Positions 46,801 through 54,610 of a stretch of DNA of 64,000 nucleotides are shown here, one piece after another. A program made the translations under genes and the position numbers. The DNA is taken from the NCBI RefSeq assembly GCF_905220565.1, contig NC_059397.1, positions 18,229,001 through 18,293,000 of the forward strand, in the 5' to 3' direction. Source of the DNA: Melitaea cinxia (taxonomy: Eukaryota > Arthropoda > Insecta > Lepidoptera > Nymphalidae). The notes beneath the pieces are model-generated. The model was not told the origin of the DNA and did not search any database. It saw only the letters and a program-made list of their open reading frames with translations. How positions within the stretch are numbered: position 1 is the first letter of the stretch; the number at the start of each line of letters is the position of its first letter.

Positions 46801-48960
46801 TTTTTTGTAAATGCCTGATTTCCAAAGTTGCAGTTATGGATTTAATGGTAAAGCCGTAACGCCTAAAAATTGACTAGATAGAAATCAGTGAGTTTTTGCC
46901 TTTTGTAGAATGTGCCAAAAGAAGTCCACTATAGATAAAAACGTATTTAGTGATTTTTTGCAGTTAATGAGTTCTTGCAATAAGCCGACGATATATATTA
47001 GGAATTTGGTTTGACAGAAATGTTTATAAAGTCGACACTAACGTTTTCTTCAATCCGCTTTGAAAAGCTACTTTTTTCCTCTTTTCATATAAACGTTAAC
47101 GAAATGATATTATTGTTACGTATCTTCACGAATGTATATTTTAATACAAACTCATATGTGACTATAAAGAACTTTTTAGTGAGTATTAAAAAAAAATCAA
47201 ATTATTTTAAAGCTTATTATTTTTATAAAATATTTTATCAAGTTGTACCAACTTTAAAAAAAAAAAAAAAACAACTATTAGGCTTATTAAATGGGAGTGA
47301 TTGATTGCATTCATTCAACACATCATTGCCTTGAAACGGACGACCTTCACATCTCACTCTGTACGAGATTATCCGCCATAGATGATTCCTTTTTTTATTA
47401 AATAGAATATATCTCGATATATTTATAACTTAACAGTTTATAATTATTAATAACATCAAGCTATTAATTATGGTATTCTAATGTAATAACAGTGTTAATC
47501 TTTTAGTACCGAAGTCGACACAGAGGCAAATCACTACATCCTATAAGTTTTTAAGCTTTCACAGTTTCATGGCAAGGCGCACTTGTATACACCACCCTTA
47601 ACTATGGAGCTTGCAATATTGCCAAACAGATAAAAGTTACAGGATTTTAAATAATAAAAAATATTATTAAATAAAAAAATTGACGGAGACATTTTTTCGT
47701 CGAAAGTACGAGAACTGTTGCCTTAACAATCAATATCATTACATAATGAAATAAATAAACGTCTCGCATTCAACGGCCTCCATTAGGATTCTCACCTCTG
47801 TCTGAGGTCCGGAAAAATTACTTATATGGCCTATACAAATGTTTGACAGGAACAGGAATCGAATCCGCATAAATAGTCAGTAGCACAGTAGCTACGCATC
47901 GTCTATAATAAATTTCTATCCTAGTTTTTAGTTTTATTTTGAGTTTTCAACAAAACCCAACAAACTTCAGTGTTCTGTACAGTTTGGTTTTTGTGAGTCC
48001 GTTGCTTTTAACGCAACAGTTAATCAAAACTCATAGATTCCCATTATCTAACGTAATATTATTTTGTCTGTTAAATATAAATATATTCTATCGAATAAAT
48101 TAACTACAGTTGTGAATAAATACCATACTAATTAAAAGATAGTTTCGGCTGATATTTAAATCTAAGAATCAAATTTAAAATCACTGAGCGTTAAAGCGAT
48201 AGGCACTTTTTTATAATAAATTAGGAACTGTTCTGGTTTTGCATTTAACTGCTTATCAAGGAAGTAAACTGAACTATAATACAGGTATGTAAACAATCGT
48301 ATCTATTTTTCTTACCAAAATATTACCAAACGTTCAAATAGGTAATTATTTCTCGATTTTACTGAAATAGTTATCAAATACAACCTTCATTCCATCAATT
48401 ATAAATACACAAAAATTAAAAATCAACTAAATCATATTACAAATATATTTGGCAGATATAAATTATATATTATGTATAAAAAATTATAAATATTTAAATA
48501 ATAATTATTTTTATTGCTGTGAATAACAAAACTTATCTTTCATAAAATCGTTACTGATTTTAAATTATTATTTGGAATGTAATAAAAATATTTTGTTGAT
48601 GGTATTACTATTTTTAAAAATATCTAATAAACAATTCATCACTTCATTATCATTATCACTTCTTCGACACCCACGGGAAGAGAGGAGGTGGCTATATTCT
48701 AAACTGCTGTAGCCACACAGCTAAACAATTACCGCGCTGAAAAGAAAGATACTAAAGAAAGTTTAAAAAAGAACTAGTAGTGACCTGTACTCCACTTCCT
48801 CAGCGGCAAACACAAAATTAGTACAATACATAGCATTCGAAGCAAACGCTAGAAATGCTAAAAACATCGTCTGTAGGTGAAAACGATCAAACATTCCATA
48901 CTGCTCCAGAATATCATCCAAATCAACTTTTTTCTCACTGGTAATTTTTATTGCACCCAT
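31659..48960 (-). CDS. organic cation transporter-like MFS protein (gene B), 7 exons, 505 aa
   Basis: Spliced CDS on the minus strand: 48960-48785, 45227-45128, 40002-39902, 34375-34224, 33283-32675, 32367-32186, 31856-31659. All introns are GT-AG and the joined frame is open. Expected role: a 12-helix SLC22-type plasma-membrane organic ion carrier, substrate unknown. Helix 1 lies at about 29-51. The extracellular loop is short (about 55-98) with C60, C70, C78, C97 and one sequon at N73. The MFS signature GPMSDRVGRK is at 121-130, DESPRWLL at 236-243, and YMYTSELFPTYTRN is in exon 6. The start is the ATG at 48960 (aaacATGG context); the frame extends only to a GTG upstream. Its introns total 15.8 kb, against 4.9 kb in gene A, owing to repeats. 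Intron positions and phases match gene A throughout. Confidence 0.92.
32186..32367 (-). CDS. gene B exon 6 (helices 10-11)
   Basis: Acceptor gttctag, donor gtaaat. 182 nt, equal to gene A exon 6. Contains TSELFPTYTRNSMHALC. Confidence 0.92.
32675..33283 (-). CDS. gene B exon 5 (helices 5-9)
   Basis: Acceptor ttttcag, donor gtaaga. Encodes residues 177-379 with the DESPRWLL motif, a lysine-rich central loop and helices 7-9. It is 609 nt, three codons longer than its gene A counterpart. Confidence 0.92.
34224..34375 (-). CDS. gene B exon 4 (helices 3-4)
   Basis: Acceptor tttatag, donor gtcagt. Encodes VGRKTAVV through CSPMYVL, aligning with gene A exon 4. Confidence 0.92.
34385..35539. other. 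gene B intron 3, 3' part: no recognised feature
   Basis: Frames at 34632-34823 and 34902-35246 on the + strand lack domains and are GT-rich or AT-rich artefacts. Confidence 0.4.
35540..35625 (+). mobile_element. SINE-like family A, 3' fragment (gene B intron 3)
   Basis: Only the acacatgagttcacg region, the gcctatgtccagcagtgga tail and (atg)n remain. Confidence 0.6.
35748..35830 (+). mobile_element. possible SINE head (gene B intron 3)
   Basis: A tttgcagttggagcag A-box-like word and a gtgattcaattccct B-box-like word lie at tRNA-like spacing. No body recognised. Weak. Confidence 0.3.
35930..36115 (-). repeat. dispersed repeat, family I (gene B intron 3)
   Basis: Reverse copy of the gene A intron 1 element: ccctaagttataaggg, the G-rich tract, and caaaacaacgtttgcg at its end. 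Only one poly-C unit is present here. Confidence 0.65.
36845..36975 (+). repeat. repeat scrap related to 26095-26160 (gene B intron 3)
   Basis: tgcgtggaatt, gaatgctggcagcat and cccgttgaat words match the spacer copy downstream of gene A. The parent element is unknown. Confidence 0.4.
37475..37755 (+). repeat. dispersed repeat, family C, good copy (gene B intron 3)
   Basis: Runs from gggcacagcaggaatttcct through ggagcagcccgactggg, ggcaacgcgcttgcgatgc and ggtaatcgcttaccatcagg to a cgacctagtgac end and poly-A. Probably the 3' part of a retroelement. Confidence 0.65.
37879..38088 (-). other. unidentified open frame in gene B intron 3
   Basis: The minus-strand frame reads PTLIVGVRGTQATVCSFGTL and continues to a TAG stop near 37879, with aataaa soon after. 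Codon use looks more coding-like than the surroundings. No domain recognised. It could be the end of a transposon ORF or of an embedded gene. Confidence 0.25.
38437..38609 (-). other. second unidentified open frame, same strand
   Basis: From an ATG near 38610 the frame encodes MVQNADPAETSWKETPQLL onward to a TAA at 38437. It may belong to the same decayed element as 37879-38088, with about 350 bp of non-coding sequence between. Family not recognised. Confidence 0.2.
38711..39614. mobile_element. MITE-like element with inverted ends and palindromic CTGATCAGG motifs
   Basis: The ends tcccgactagaaa (38714) and tttctactcggga (up to 39612) are inverted repeats with one mismatch. Inside are three tandem units of about 70 bp (38835-39055) with ggtccggtcc and atcaggatagcctgat, and, near the right end, inverted counterparts. 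The centre (39180-39420) is plain AT-rich DNA. No transposase. It lies 288 bp past gene B exon 3, in intron 3. Confidence 0.7.
39733..39812 (-). mobile_element. SINE-like family A, head-to-tail deletion copy
   Basis: The tail (ccactgctggacataggcc) is joined directly to the head (gtgccgtaaccacacagca); the whole body is gone. It sits 90 bp from exon 3 of gene B. Confidence 0.6.
39902..40002 (-). CDS. gene B exon 3 (helix 2, MFS signature)
   Basis: Acceptor cttttag, donor gtaaaa. Encodes FQLACHEWKRT through GPMSDR, aligning residue for residue with gene A exon 3. Confidence 0.92.
41030..41215 (+). repeat. dispersed repeat, family E (gene B intron 2)
   Basis: gaccacatgact, aagtaaaactt, tctctctct, gatcactctttt and cgtaacgctctcg blocks are shared with 16145-16320. 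A reversed copy is at 60870-61045. Confidence 0.6.
42207..42486 (+). mobile_element. tRNA-derived SINE, family B (gene B intron 2)
   Basis: Diverged copy with a gtgttcgattctcg B box, tgtgcctcggagagcacgtt, ttgatagcgattgttactca and the attatagactgaa 3' end. The A box is decayed. Confidence 0.65.
42488..43385 (+). repeat. family L repeat interrupted by a family J insertion (gene B intron 2)
   Basis: Left part (aaaagtgtgtgtgtca, ggagtttactccttcagatc) and right part (gaagtcattcgtttagtaga, cataccgg) are contiguous in the copy at 52020-52240. Here they are split by family J at about 42640-43236. This shows L is older than J. Confidence 0.65.
42640..43236 (+). mobile_element. family J element, about 600 bp, subterminal inverted motifs
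   Basis: Starts aaccgacttccaaaaaagga, contains two related halves built on a ttactggatgtaccgatttt block, and ends gaagtcagttttttttcg with a tttgctagcaaacacaatt terminus. The accgacttc word near one end is inverted near the other. Copies: 56337-56965 (-), 62328-62762 (+), with decayed pieces at 49255-49460 and 51690-51775. Confidence 0.7.
44118..44300 (-). pseudogene. RTE-type LINE ORF2 C-terminal remnant (gene B intron 2)
   Basis: The minus strand reads an open 60-codon tail: VGKRMLGMNVEGRRAIGRPK, a KKRWMECV segment and WKRKTCCADPT, then a stop. The GRPKKRWM and KTCCADP patterns are hallmarks of the C-termini of this LINE group. The upstream RT is absent. The leucine/serine-rich + strand ORFs here are shadows. 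Confidence 0.75.
45128..45227 (-). CDS. gene B exon 2 (short extracellular loop)
   Basis: Acceptor aattacag, donor gtaagt. Encodes residues 59-92 with three cysteines, the NST sequon and CSEWVYDEPDSFVSY, which aligns with CNEWIYKKKDSFVAE of gene A. At 100 nt it is 96 nt (32 codons) shorter than exon 2 of gene A. Confidence 0.9.
45415..45690 (+). repeat. dispersed repeat, family C (gene B intron 1)
   Basis: Good copy beginning gggcacagcaggaaatgtcc and ending tgtttgtagacctagttacg. It lies 188 bp upstream (gene sense) of exon 2. Confidence 0.65.
46290..46990. mobile_element. MITE-like element with 23-27 bp terminal inverted repeats (gene B intron 1)
   Basis: cgtcggcttattgcaagaa at 46290-46308 is the exact reverse complement of ttcttgcaataagccgacg at 46972-46990, and the similarity continues imperfectly inward. 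The flanks are (at)n on both sides, so insertion into TA-rich sequence is likely and any TA duplication is masked. Internal 700 bp is non-coding. Confidence 0.8.
46991..47774. other. gene B intron 1: no recognised feature
   Basis: The open frame at 47011-47304 is phenylalanine/lysine-rich in AT-rich DNA and lacks a domain. Confidence 0.4.
47775..47905 (-). mobile_element. tRNA-derived SINE fragment (gene B intron 1)
   Basis: Reverse strand with a degraded ggattcgattcctg B box and gtttgtataggccata body, similar to 22818-23003. Confidence 0.5.
48637..48721 (-). mobile_element. SINE-like family A, internally deleted, with 9-bp TSD (gene B intron 1)
   Basis: taaacaatt flanks it at 48628-48636 and 48722-48730. 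Only the head (to gtcgaagaag, minus sense) and the short atg-type tail remain. The TSD confirms the 5' end GCTGTGTGGC seen at 18795 and shows that deleted forms transpose, or that deletion followed insertion. It sits 64 bp from exon 1. Confidence 0.7.
48785..48960 (-). CDS. gene B exon 1 (start, helix 1)
   Basis: Residues 1-58 and two bases of R59. An acidic/basic N-terminus with DLDDILEQYG, the family's typical N-terminal amphipathic motif, precedes helix 1. Donor gtcact. Confidence 0.9.
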
Positions 48961-49254
48961 GTTTAGCACAATTTATTATTGCCACAAAAAAAATATATAA
49001 ATTAAAAACTTTCGTTATAGCATTTCATTTTTACACACACGAACAAATAATAATTATTATTTGAATTAAAAGCCCGCGGCTAAACACTGAGACGCGTCTG
49101 CACGTCTCAGATGAAAAAAGCACTCAATGCTACTCAAGAAGGTTGCCGAACGAATAGTGTTTTGCATCAATGAACTACGGTATCGTGATGGAGCGCGTAA
49201 ATAACAACAATTATTATTACTAAGACTAGCACAAACGTGTGTACGGTTTTATGT

Positions 49255-49460
49255 TATCCAACAAGAAAAAAAAACCGAAAACTATTTACATCGAAAAGTA
49301 ATAAAATGAGAGAACTATCAACGTAGGAAGTCAAAAATTAGTTGATTAAATGCGCATCATAAAGGATATGCATACTCAAAAACTCACCACACGACAAGCA
49401 CATATTTAATAATTAAAAAATAAGTCACGAAAATCGGTACAACCAGTAAAATATAATATA
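49255..49460 (-). repeat. family J, decayed copy
   Basis: aaaaaccga, acatcgaaaagtaata and aaaatcggtacaaccagtaa words in the same order as 56337-56965. It lies upstream of gene B, about 300 bp from its ATG, so it may overlap promoter sequence. Confidence 0.45.
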
Positions 49461-49975
49461 AGAATAAAAATATAATAAAAGATAACAAACATAAAAAAAG
49501 TGGAATTGTGAAAAAAAAATAATGCAAAGTTTGGTCTTTCTACATCTTTGGCATTGAATTTTCAACTTAAAGTAAAATTTATACAGATAAATAAAATAAA
49601 TAAATAAATCATTTATTTCTCTCAATCTAACATATTTCACAAAAAATTAAAAAATTAAACTTAATGTAAAAATAGGTAAGAAGTAGGTACTGAAAATTCA
49701 TTCAAACATAGTGTTCTACATTCCTTACAAAGGATGAATAATTCAAATTCAAGGTTTATCTTTGAAGCCGATTTTTAGATTTCCGAAAATTCGGACAGTA
49801 TTTATTTATCTCTTAATCAAATAAATATGAAGTGCATTAAAGAAAAATTGCAAATTCAATACTAGTATGTCATTTTCTGTATTCAAACGCTGCAGTTGTT
49901 TGCAATCAGCGGACGAGATTACAACCCTTGCAAAAAAATCTTTATACAAATTTTGCAATTTACAATACAATGTGA

Positions 49976-51690
49976 TTATTTTTTTTATTTTATTTATTTT
50001 ATTTATTTATTCTTTATTGTACACCACACAGAGTAATTTCATACAGAATTGTAAAGAAAAAAAAAAGTATAATGCACAATGAGGCGGCCTTATCGCTCGA
50101 TAGCGATTTCTTCCAGGCAACCTTAGGGTTAGGATTAGAGGAAAAAAAAAGAAATAAGTAGGTGGTGTATAATAAACGTACATCAAACAAAATAAGATAC
50201 AACTAATACAAATAAAATATATATGATAAACTATTCAATATTCCTATAGGTATAAATATACACGTACATAACAATAAAATATAAGTACACGCTAAATAAT
50301 ACACACATACATATATACATACATACAAACATTTATACATATATATATAATTAAGTCCTATTAAGAGACAGATAATGGTCTTTTACGAGTTTTTTAAATG
50401 AACCAATGCTTTGAGCTTTGCGAATATGTAAGGGTAAAGTATTCCACAAAATAATAGCCTGAACAGCAAATGAACCTCGATAATATTTGGTCTTATGTAC
50501 AGGCATTCTAAGCGTAAGATTTCCAGACGAACGAAGTACTTTACTGTGATCTCCAACGAATTCAAATTTGTTCTTCAAGTATAAAGGACTAGTTGGTTTA
50601 AATAGTACACAATACAGAAGTGAGAGAATGTGTAAATTTCGGCGAAGACGGATAGGAAGCCACTTAAGCTTAGAGCGAAAGTCAGAAATGTGATCGAATT
50701 TGCGCAATCCAAATATGAATCGGATTGCAACATTTTGAAGCCTCTCAAGTTTATTAAGTTGATCTTCAGTTAGGTTGGTATAGCTTGCGTCAGCATAGTC
50801 AAGAACAGGCAGTAGTAGAGATTGTGCTAACATAGTTTTAGTAGGAATGGGAAGAAATGACTGCAAACGTCTCAACGAGCTTATGGCCGCGAATGTCTTT
50901 TTACTCAGTTCTTTTATATGATTACTCCATGATAAGGTTGGGTCTAAGTAAATGCCTAAATCCTTTACAGAGGTGCAGTAAGGTATTACAGAAGAATTAT
51001 ATGTTACAGAAGGAAGGCTACCCCAATCAACTCTCGACATGATATTGGGACTCCCAATGACAATGACTTGTGACTTGCTAGGATTAACTTTGAGTCCATA
51101 TGATTTACTCCATTGGTATATAGTTGCCAAGTCATTGTTAGTGGCAACCACAGCAGAGGATAGGTTATCGAGACTTGACTGAGTATAAATTTGCAAATCG
51201 TCAGCATACATGTGGTAGAGAGAAGTAATTTTTTGGGATATGGAGTTTATGAAGATGGAGAACAGTAATGGAGACAACACACCACCCTGGGGAACGCCAG
51301 CTCGGACTTCACACCAAGAAGATAACGAATCTTCAATTTTTATTCTCTGCCGGCGCCCACCGAGGTAACTCTGAAACCAACTCATTACGGATGGAGATAT
51401 GTTAAATGTACGTAAAAGTTTTAGCAATATTTCATGATCGACAACATTAAAAGCATTGCTGAAGTCGAGCAGAGTAAGAACTGTCAGTTGTTTGTTGTCC
51501 ATACCCCAGCGAATGTCATCAGTAACCTTGACCAGTGCAGTGACCGTACTATGACCAGGACGGAAACCGGATTGAAAGGGATTTAAAAGGGAATGTTTAA
51601 TAATTATTATTACATATCTCTGAATAGTTTCAATCAGCAGTATGAGTTTTTAATTAGTTGCTTTTTTTAAGGTTCAGTTAAGTGTGAATC
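49976..51690 (-). mobile_element. 5'-truncated Jockey-type LINE (minus strand)
   Basis: A reverse transcriptase ORF is followed (minus sense) by a 3' UTR of about 370 bp and a tail of (aataaa)-type repeats just after gtgtacaataaag. The left boundary in gene sense (near 51650-51690) abuts a family J scrap. Endonuclease and ORF1 are missing. It belongs to a different family from the LINE at 28205-29821. Confidence 0.75.
50351..51649 (-). CDS. non-LTR retrotransposon reverse transcriptase (5'-truncated), open for 433 codons
   Basis: The frame is open from just after a TAA at 51650-51652 to the stop at 50351; the first ATG (51502) is internal to the RT domain and is not the true start. Motifs in order: LLNPFQSGFRPGHSTVTAL, LLDFSNAFNVVDH (first catalytic aspartate), VRAGVPQGGVLSPLLFS (PQG block), HMYADDLQIY (YADD pair), then the C-terminal region ending in NTLPLHIRKAQSIGSFK, typical of Jockey-type LINEs. 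There is no endonuclease. The intact 1.3 kb frame suggests a young copy, but it is not expected to be autonomous. Confidence 0.85.
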   Translation of the reverse strand, partial: KLILLIETIQRYVIIIIKHSLLNPFQSGFRPGHSTVTALVKVTDDIRWGMDNKQLTVLTLLDFSNAFNVVDHEILLKLLRTFNISPSVMSWFQSYLGGRRQRIKIEDSLSSWCEVRAGVPQGGVLSPLLFSIFINSISQKITSLYHMYADDLQIYTQSSLDNLSSAVVATNNDLATIYQWSKSYGLKVNPSKSQVIVIGSPNIMSRVDWGSLPSVTYNSSVIPYCTSVKDLGIYLDPTLSWSNHIKELSKKTFAAISSLRRLQSFLPIPTKTMLAQSLLLPVLDYADASYTNLTEDQLNKLERLQNVAIRFIFGLRKFDHISDFRSKLKWLPIRLRRNLHILSLLYCVLFKPTSPLYLKNKFEFVGDHSKVLRSSGNLTLRMPVHKTKYYRGSFAVQAIILWNTLPLHIRKAQSIGSFKKLVKDHYLSLNRT

Positions 51691-51775
51691 TTAATAATAT
51701 TTGCGATTGCTCGACGAAAAATAAACTACAATTAACATCAACGAGTATTACAACCTACTTAGTCGCAAAAATAAT
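51690..51775 (-). repeat. family J scrap
   Basis: Contains tgctcgacgaaaaat and acatcaacgagtattacaac, corresponding to the terminal part of 56337-56965. Confidence 0.4.
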
Positions 51776-52019
51776 CAATTAAATAAGCATCTTAGGGATA
51801 GCCAAAAAAAAACTCAGTTAAACAAGCACTATCATGAATGCTGCGTCTGACAAAAATTAGCCTGAAATAAGATAATAAATTATCTATAAACATAAAAATG
51901 AATTGCCAAAATGTGCGTGCACGCATAACTTCCAAAAAACTCTACCAGATTGGACAATTTTTTTTATTGTATTCGTTCTGGTCAGGATAAGGCTTATACC
52001 AACGTTAAATTAAAGACAA

Positions 52020-52240
52020 TCCCACGGATTCACGAAAAAAAAGTGTGTGTCAGCTCCGACGCACGACTGGAGTTTACTCCTTCAGATCGACTGTCTAAAT
52101 AGGTACAAAAAAGGCTTACTAAATAGCGTAACCAAAACGTAAGGAAATCATTCGTTCAGTAGATATTACTCCTCAAATATGTTTTCATACCGCAGGCGTT
52201 ATATAAAAATCGATTGTTAAAGAGTAAACGCCAAAATGGC
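52020..52240 (+). repeat. family L repeat, uninterrupted copy
   Basis: aaaagtgtgtgtcagc, ggagtttactccttcagatc and gaaatcattcgttcagtaga blocks are contiguous here, unlike at 42488-43385. Confidence 0.6.
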
Positions 52241-53040
52241 ATTTAGCTGGTTAGCTAGTTAGCTGGTTGCCTGTTAGTTGTTTATACAGGTAACCACAGT
52301 CCGCAAAAATATTATGCAATGCAATGCACGTGTTAGGTACAACACAACTTTCTACATTCCTTTTACATTTAGTAGGTCAAGTTCGAGACAATACGCGTAA
52401 CACAAGTTTGAAACCCTTTAAGACATACGGAAATCGGTATCACTTTTTAAATATCCGGTAACCGTATTAATCAATATAATAAACTTTATACCTACACTTT
52501 ATTTAAGTTAGTTTATATAAATCGTTATGTTTGTCTTTCAGTGTGTATGCTATTCTACTTATGTTATAAATGTGAAAGTTAATGGGAATAGAAAAATGGA
52601 TGCATTTGTGTTACACTTTCACGCAAAAAACAATAAACTAATTGTAATGTAAATTAGTACGTAAATAGCTGGCGATCCATAATAACACATGGCCTACTTT
52701 TTATACTACTATTCCCCCTGGATTGTCTCTTGAAAGTGAAGGAAGTGATTTGCAAAAATGGCGTTTTTTGTATGAGAGCCCCTTTAATATTTGTTTTATT
52801 TTGATTTTATTATTTATTATTAAAGTTAAAATACAATTGAGTATTTTGTGAATATTTCAAGTGTCTACCTTTTGTCTTTATTGATATTGAGCAAACAGGG
52901 AAGAATAATCGCATTTGTTGTATGCCTTAAATATTTATTTTATTTTGTTTTTAGTATTTATTGTTATAGCGGCAGCAGAAATACATTATTTGTGAAAATT
53001 CAACTGTCTAGCTATCGCGGTTCTTGAGATACAGCCTGTT
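52241..53040. other. no recognised gene
   Basis: A short dispersed block near 52540-52760 (tgttacactttcacgc) resembles 36130-36280. Otherwise unassigned. Confidence 0.4.
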
Positions 53041-53092
53041 GACTGACAGACGGACGGATAGACGGACGGACGGTCGGTCGGACAGACAGCGA
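53041..53092. repeat. (gacg)n/(ggtc)n tetranucleotide repeat
   Basis: An imperfect tetranucleotide run, giving the arginine/serine/proline-rich frames on the minus strand that should not be read as protein. Confidence 0.8.
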
Positions 53093-53097
53093 AGTCT

Positions 53098-53355
53098 TAG
53101 TCATCATCGTCATTTCCACCAGAAATGGCGTGAACTCATGTGTTTTGCCCATAGTCATCACGCTGGGCACGCGGGTTGGTGACCGCAGGGTCTGTCGCAC
53201 CGAAGACGCCGCTGCCCGCCTTCGGTCTGTGTATTTCAAAGCCAGCAGTTTGATGGTTATCCCGCTATCGGTCGGCTTTTTAAGTTCCAAGGTGGTAGTG
53301 GGACTGTGTTCTACCTTAGTCGCCTCTTAAGACACCCACGGTAAGAGAGGGGGTA
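53098..53355 (-). mobile_element. SINE-like family A, copy lacking the central RTE tail and the head
   Basis: Retains the atc-rich end, gaaatggcgtgaactcatg, the middle body and the cgcctcttaagacaccc block, then stops before the usual ccacacagc head. Confidence 0.65.
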
Positions 53356-54419
53356 TAATATAAATATAAATAAATATATATATTTTGTTTCAGAACCCTA
53401 AAAAACGAACAAATCACTTATCCAACTATAAAATTTTAAGAAACGACTTATGTATGTATATAATATACATTTCATGAACGCAATGGCATTCGTAAAACAA
53501 TAACTCATTATCCAAACATTAATCGTCTGACAATAGACTATTATCTTGTCGGTATTATTAATGTGTTTTAATCCAAAGGTAAGTTTAATCCAAAGTTGAG
53601 TATGATAGTTCGTTTATGATGACTAGTGGCCGACATGGTTTCTCACAGGTATATTTATACCTACTAATCAAAGGCGGCTCGTGACATTTTTTGATGGGGG
53701 TTCACAAAAAACTAAAAGAAAAACTAGAACATACCAGTTATTTTATTTGTACAAAAAATCCATTCCGTACATGCAGATTCACCACCACTGTAGGCGCCAG
53801 CTCCATACACCAGTCACGGAAAACAAAATCATCTATTGCTTTCTTTACATCCCACACAATCAAAGGGTTTAGAAATATTGTTCTGATTTAAAAACACCCG
53901 TAAAAGATTTAGTTTTCGTAATACATTTTTGAGTAAGTACAATTTCAGTTCGCATTTCAAGAGTCTTTTCACGCTGTATATTAAAAGATACACTGTATTG
54001 TTTCATTTACAGAAATATCACTCAACTTGGAGTTAGGTTTCAAAAACCCAACATTGACTTTCAGTGATACCCTATACGCTATATACCCTATTACGATTAA
54101 CATCAATGTTACATACATTAATGTTAAAAATGTATGTATGTCATTAAAAACCCACGTCTCCAAAACTAAAACTTTTACGTTACAAACTGTGTTGACAAAT
54201 AGGATATGTGGATGCAAAATATTTCGAAGTCCGCCAAGAACCTTAGTACGTAGCATACTTACGAGTAAGATGCTACATCCTAGAGTCTTCGTTATAATTT
54301 ACATTTTTTTTTCACATATTGAAAAGTGTGGTATAAATAATGTCCAATTTGGTGGCGAGGAAGAACGACATTTCTTTGACTGTATTAAAGTTCAAGATAT
54401 ACTAATTTTGTATTAGAAC
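53356..54419. other. no recognised gene
   Basis: Overlapping frames at 54027-54416 (+) and 53981-54256 (-) have no recognised domain. The + frame runs into the LINE tail that follows and may be part of the same decayed element. Confidence 0.4.
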
Positions 54420-54610
54420 ACAGTTCATACATTATTTTCAAAAAAGTAACTGCGGAGTTTTTTTGCCGATTCTTCTCTGCAAAATCTACATTCCAAATCG
54501 GTGATAGCTTCACTTTTAAAATAAATAACCAGTTTAAAATTTTATTTATAAAATGACTATTCCAAGGTACTTTTGAAACCTATTTGAATAAAGTTATTTT
54601 TGATTTGATT
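54420..54610 (+). repeat. non-LTR retrotransposon 3' end
   Basis: cggagtttttttgccgattc, ttctctgcaaaatctacatt, a gcttcactttta block and a final tttgaataaagtta tail with (gattt)n. This is the usual 3' UTR and tail of a LINE; the coding part is absent or unrecognisable. A similar tail occurs near 40865. Confidence 0.55.

Noticed and set aside
48961..48969. Upstream extension of the gene B start by three codons
   Set aside because: The extended start codon would be GTG; the ATG at 48960 has a good context and aligns with the N-terminus of gene A.
53012..53290. Minus-strand ORF with PTVRPSIRPSV run
   Set aside because: Produced by the tetranucleotide repeat at 53041-53092 and a family A fragment.
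54027..54416. 129-codon ORF
   Set aside because: No recognisable domain and an AT-rich composition; it runs into a LINE 3' end, so at best it is part of a decayed element.
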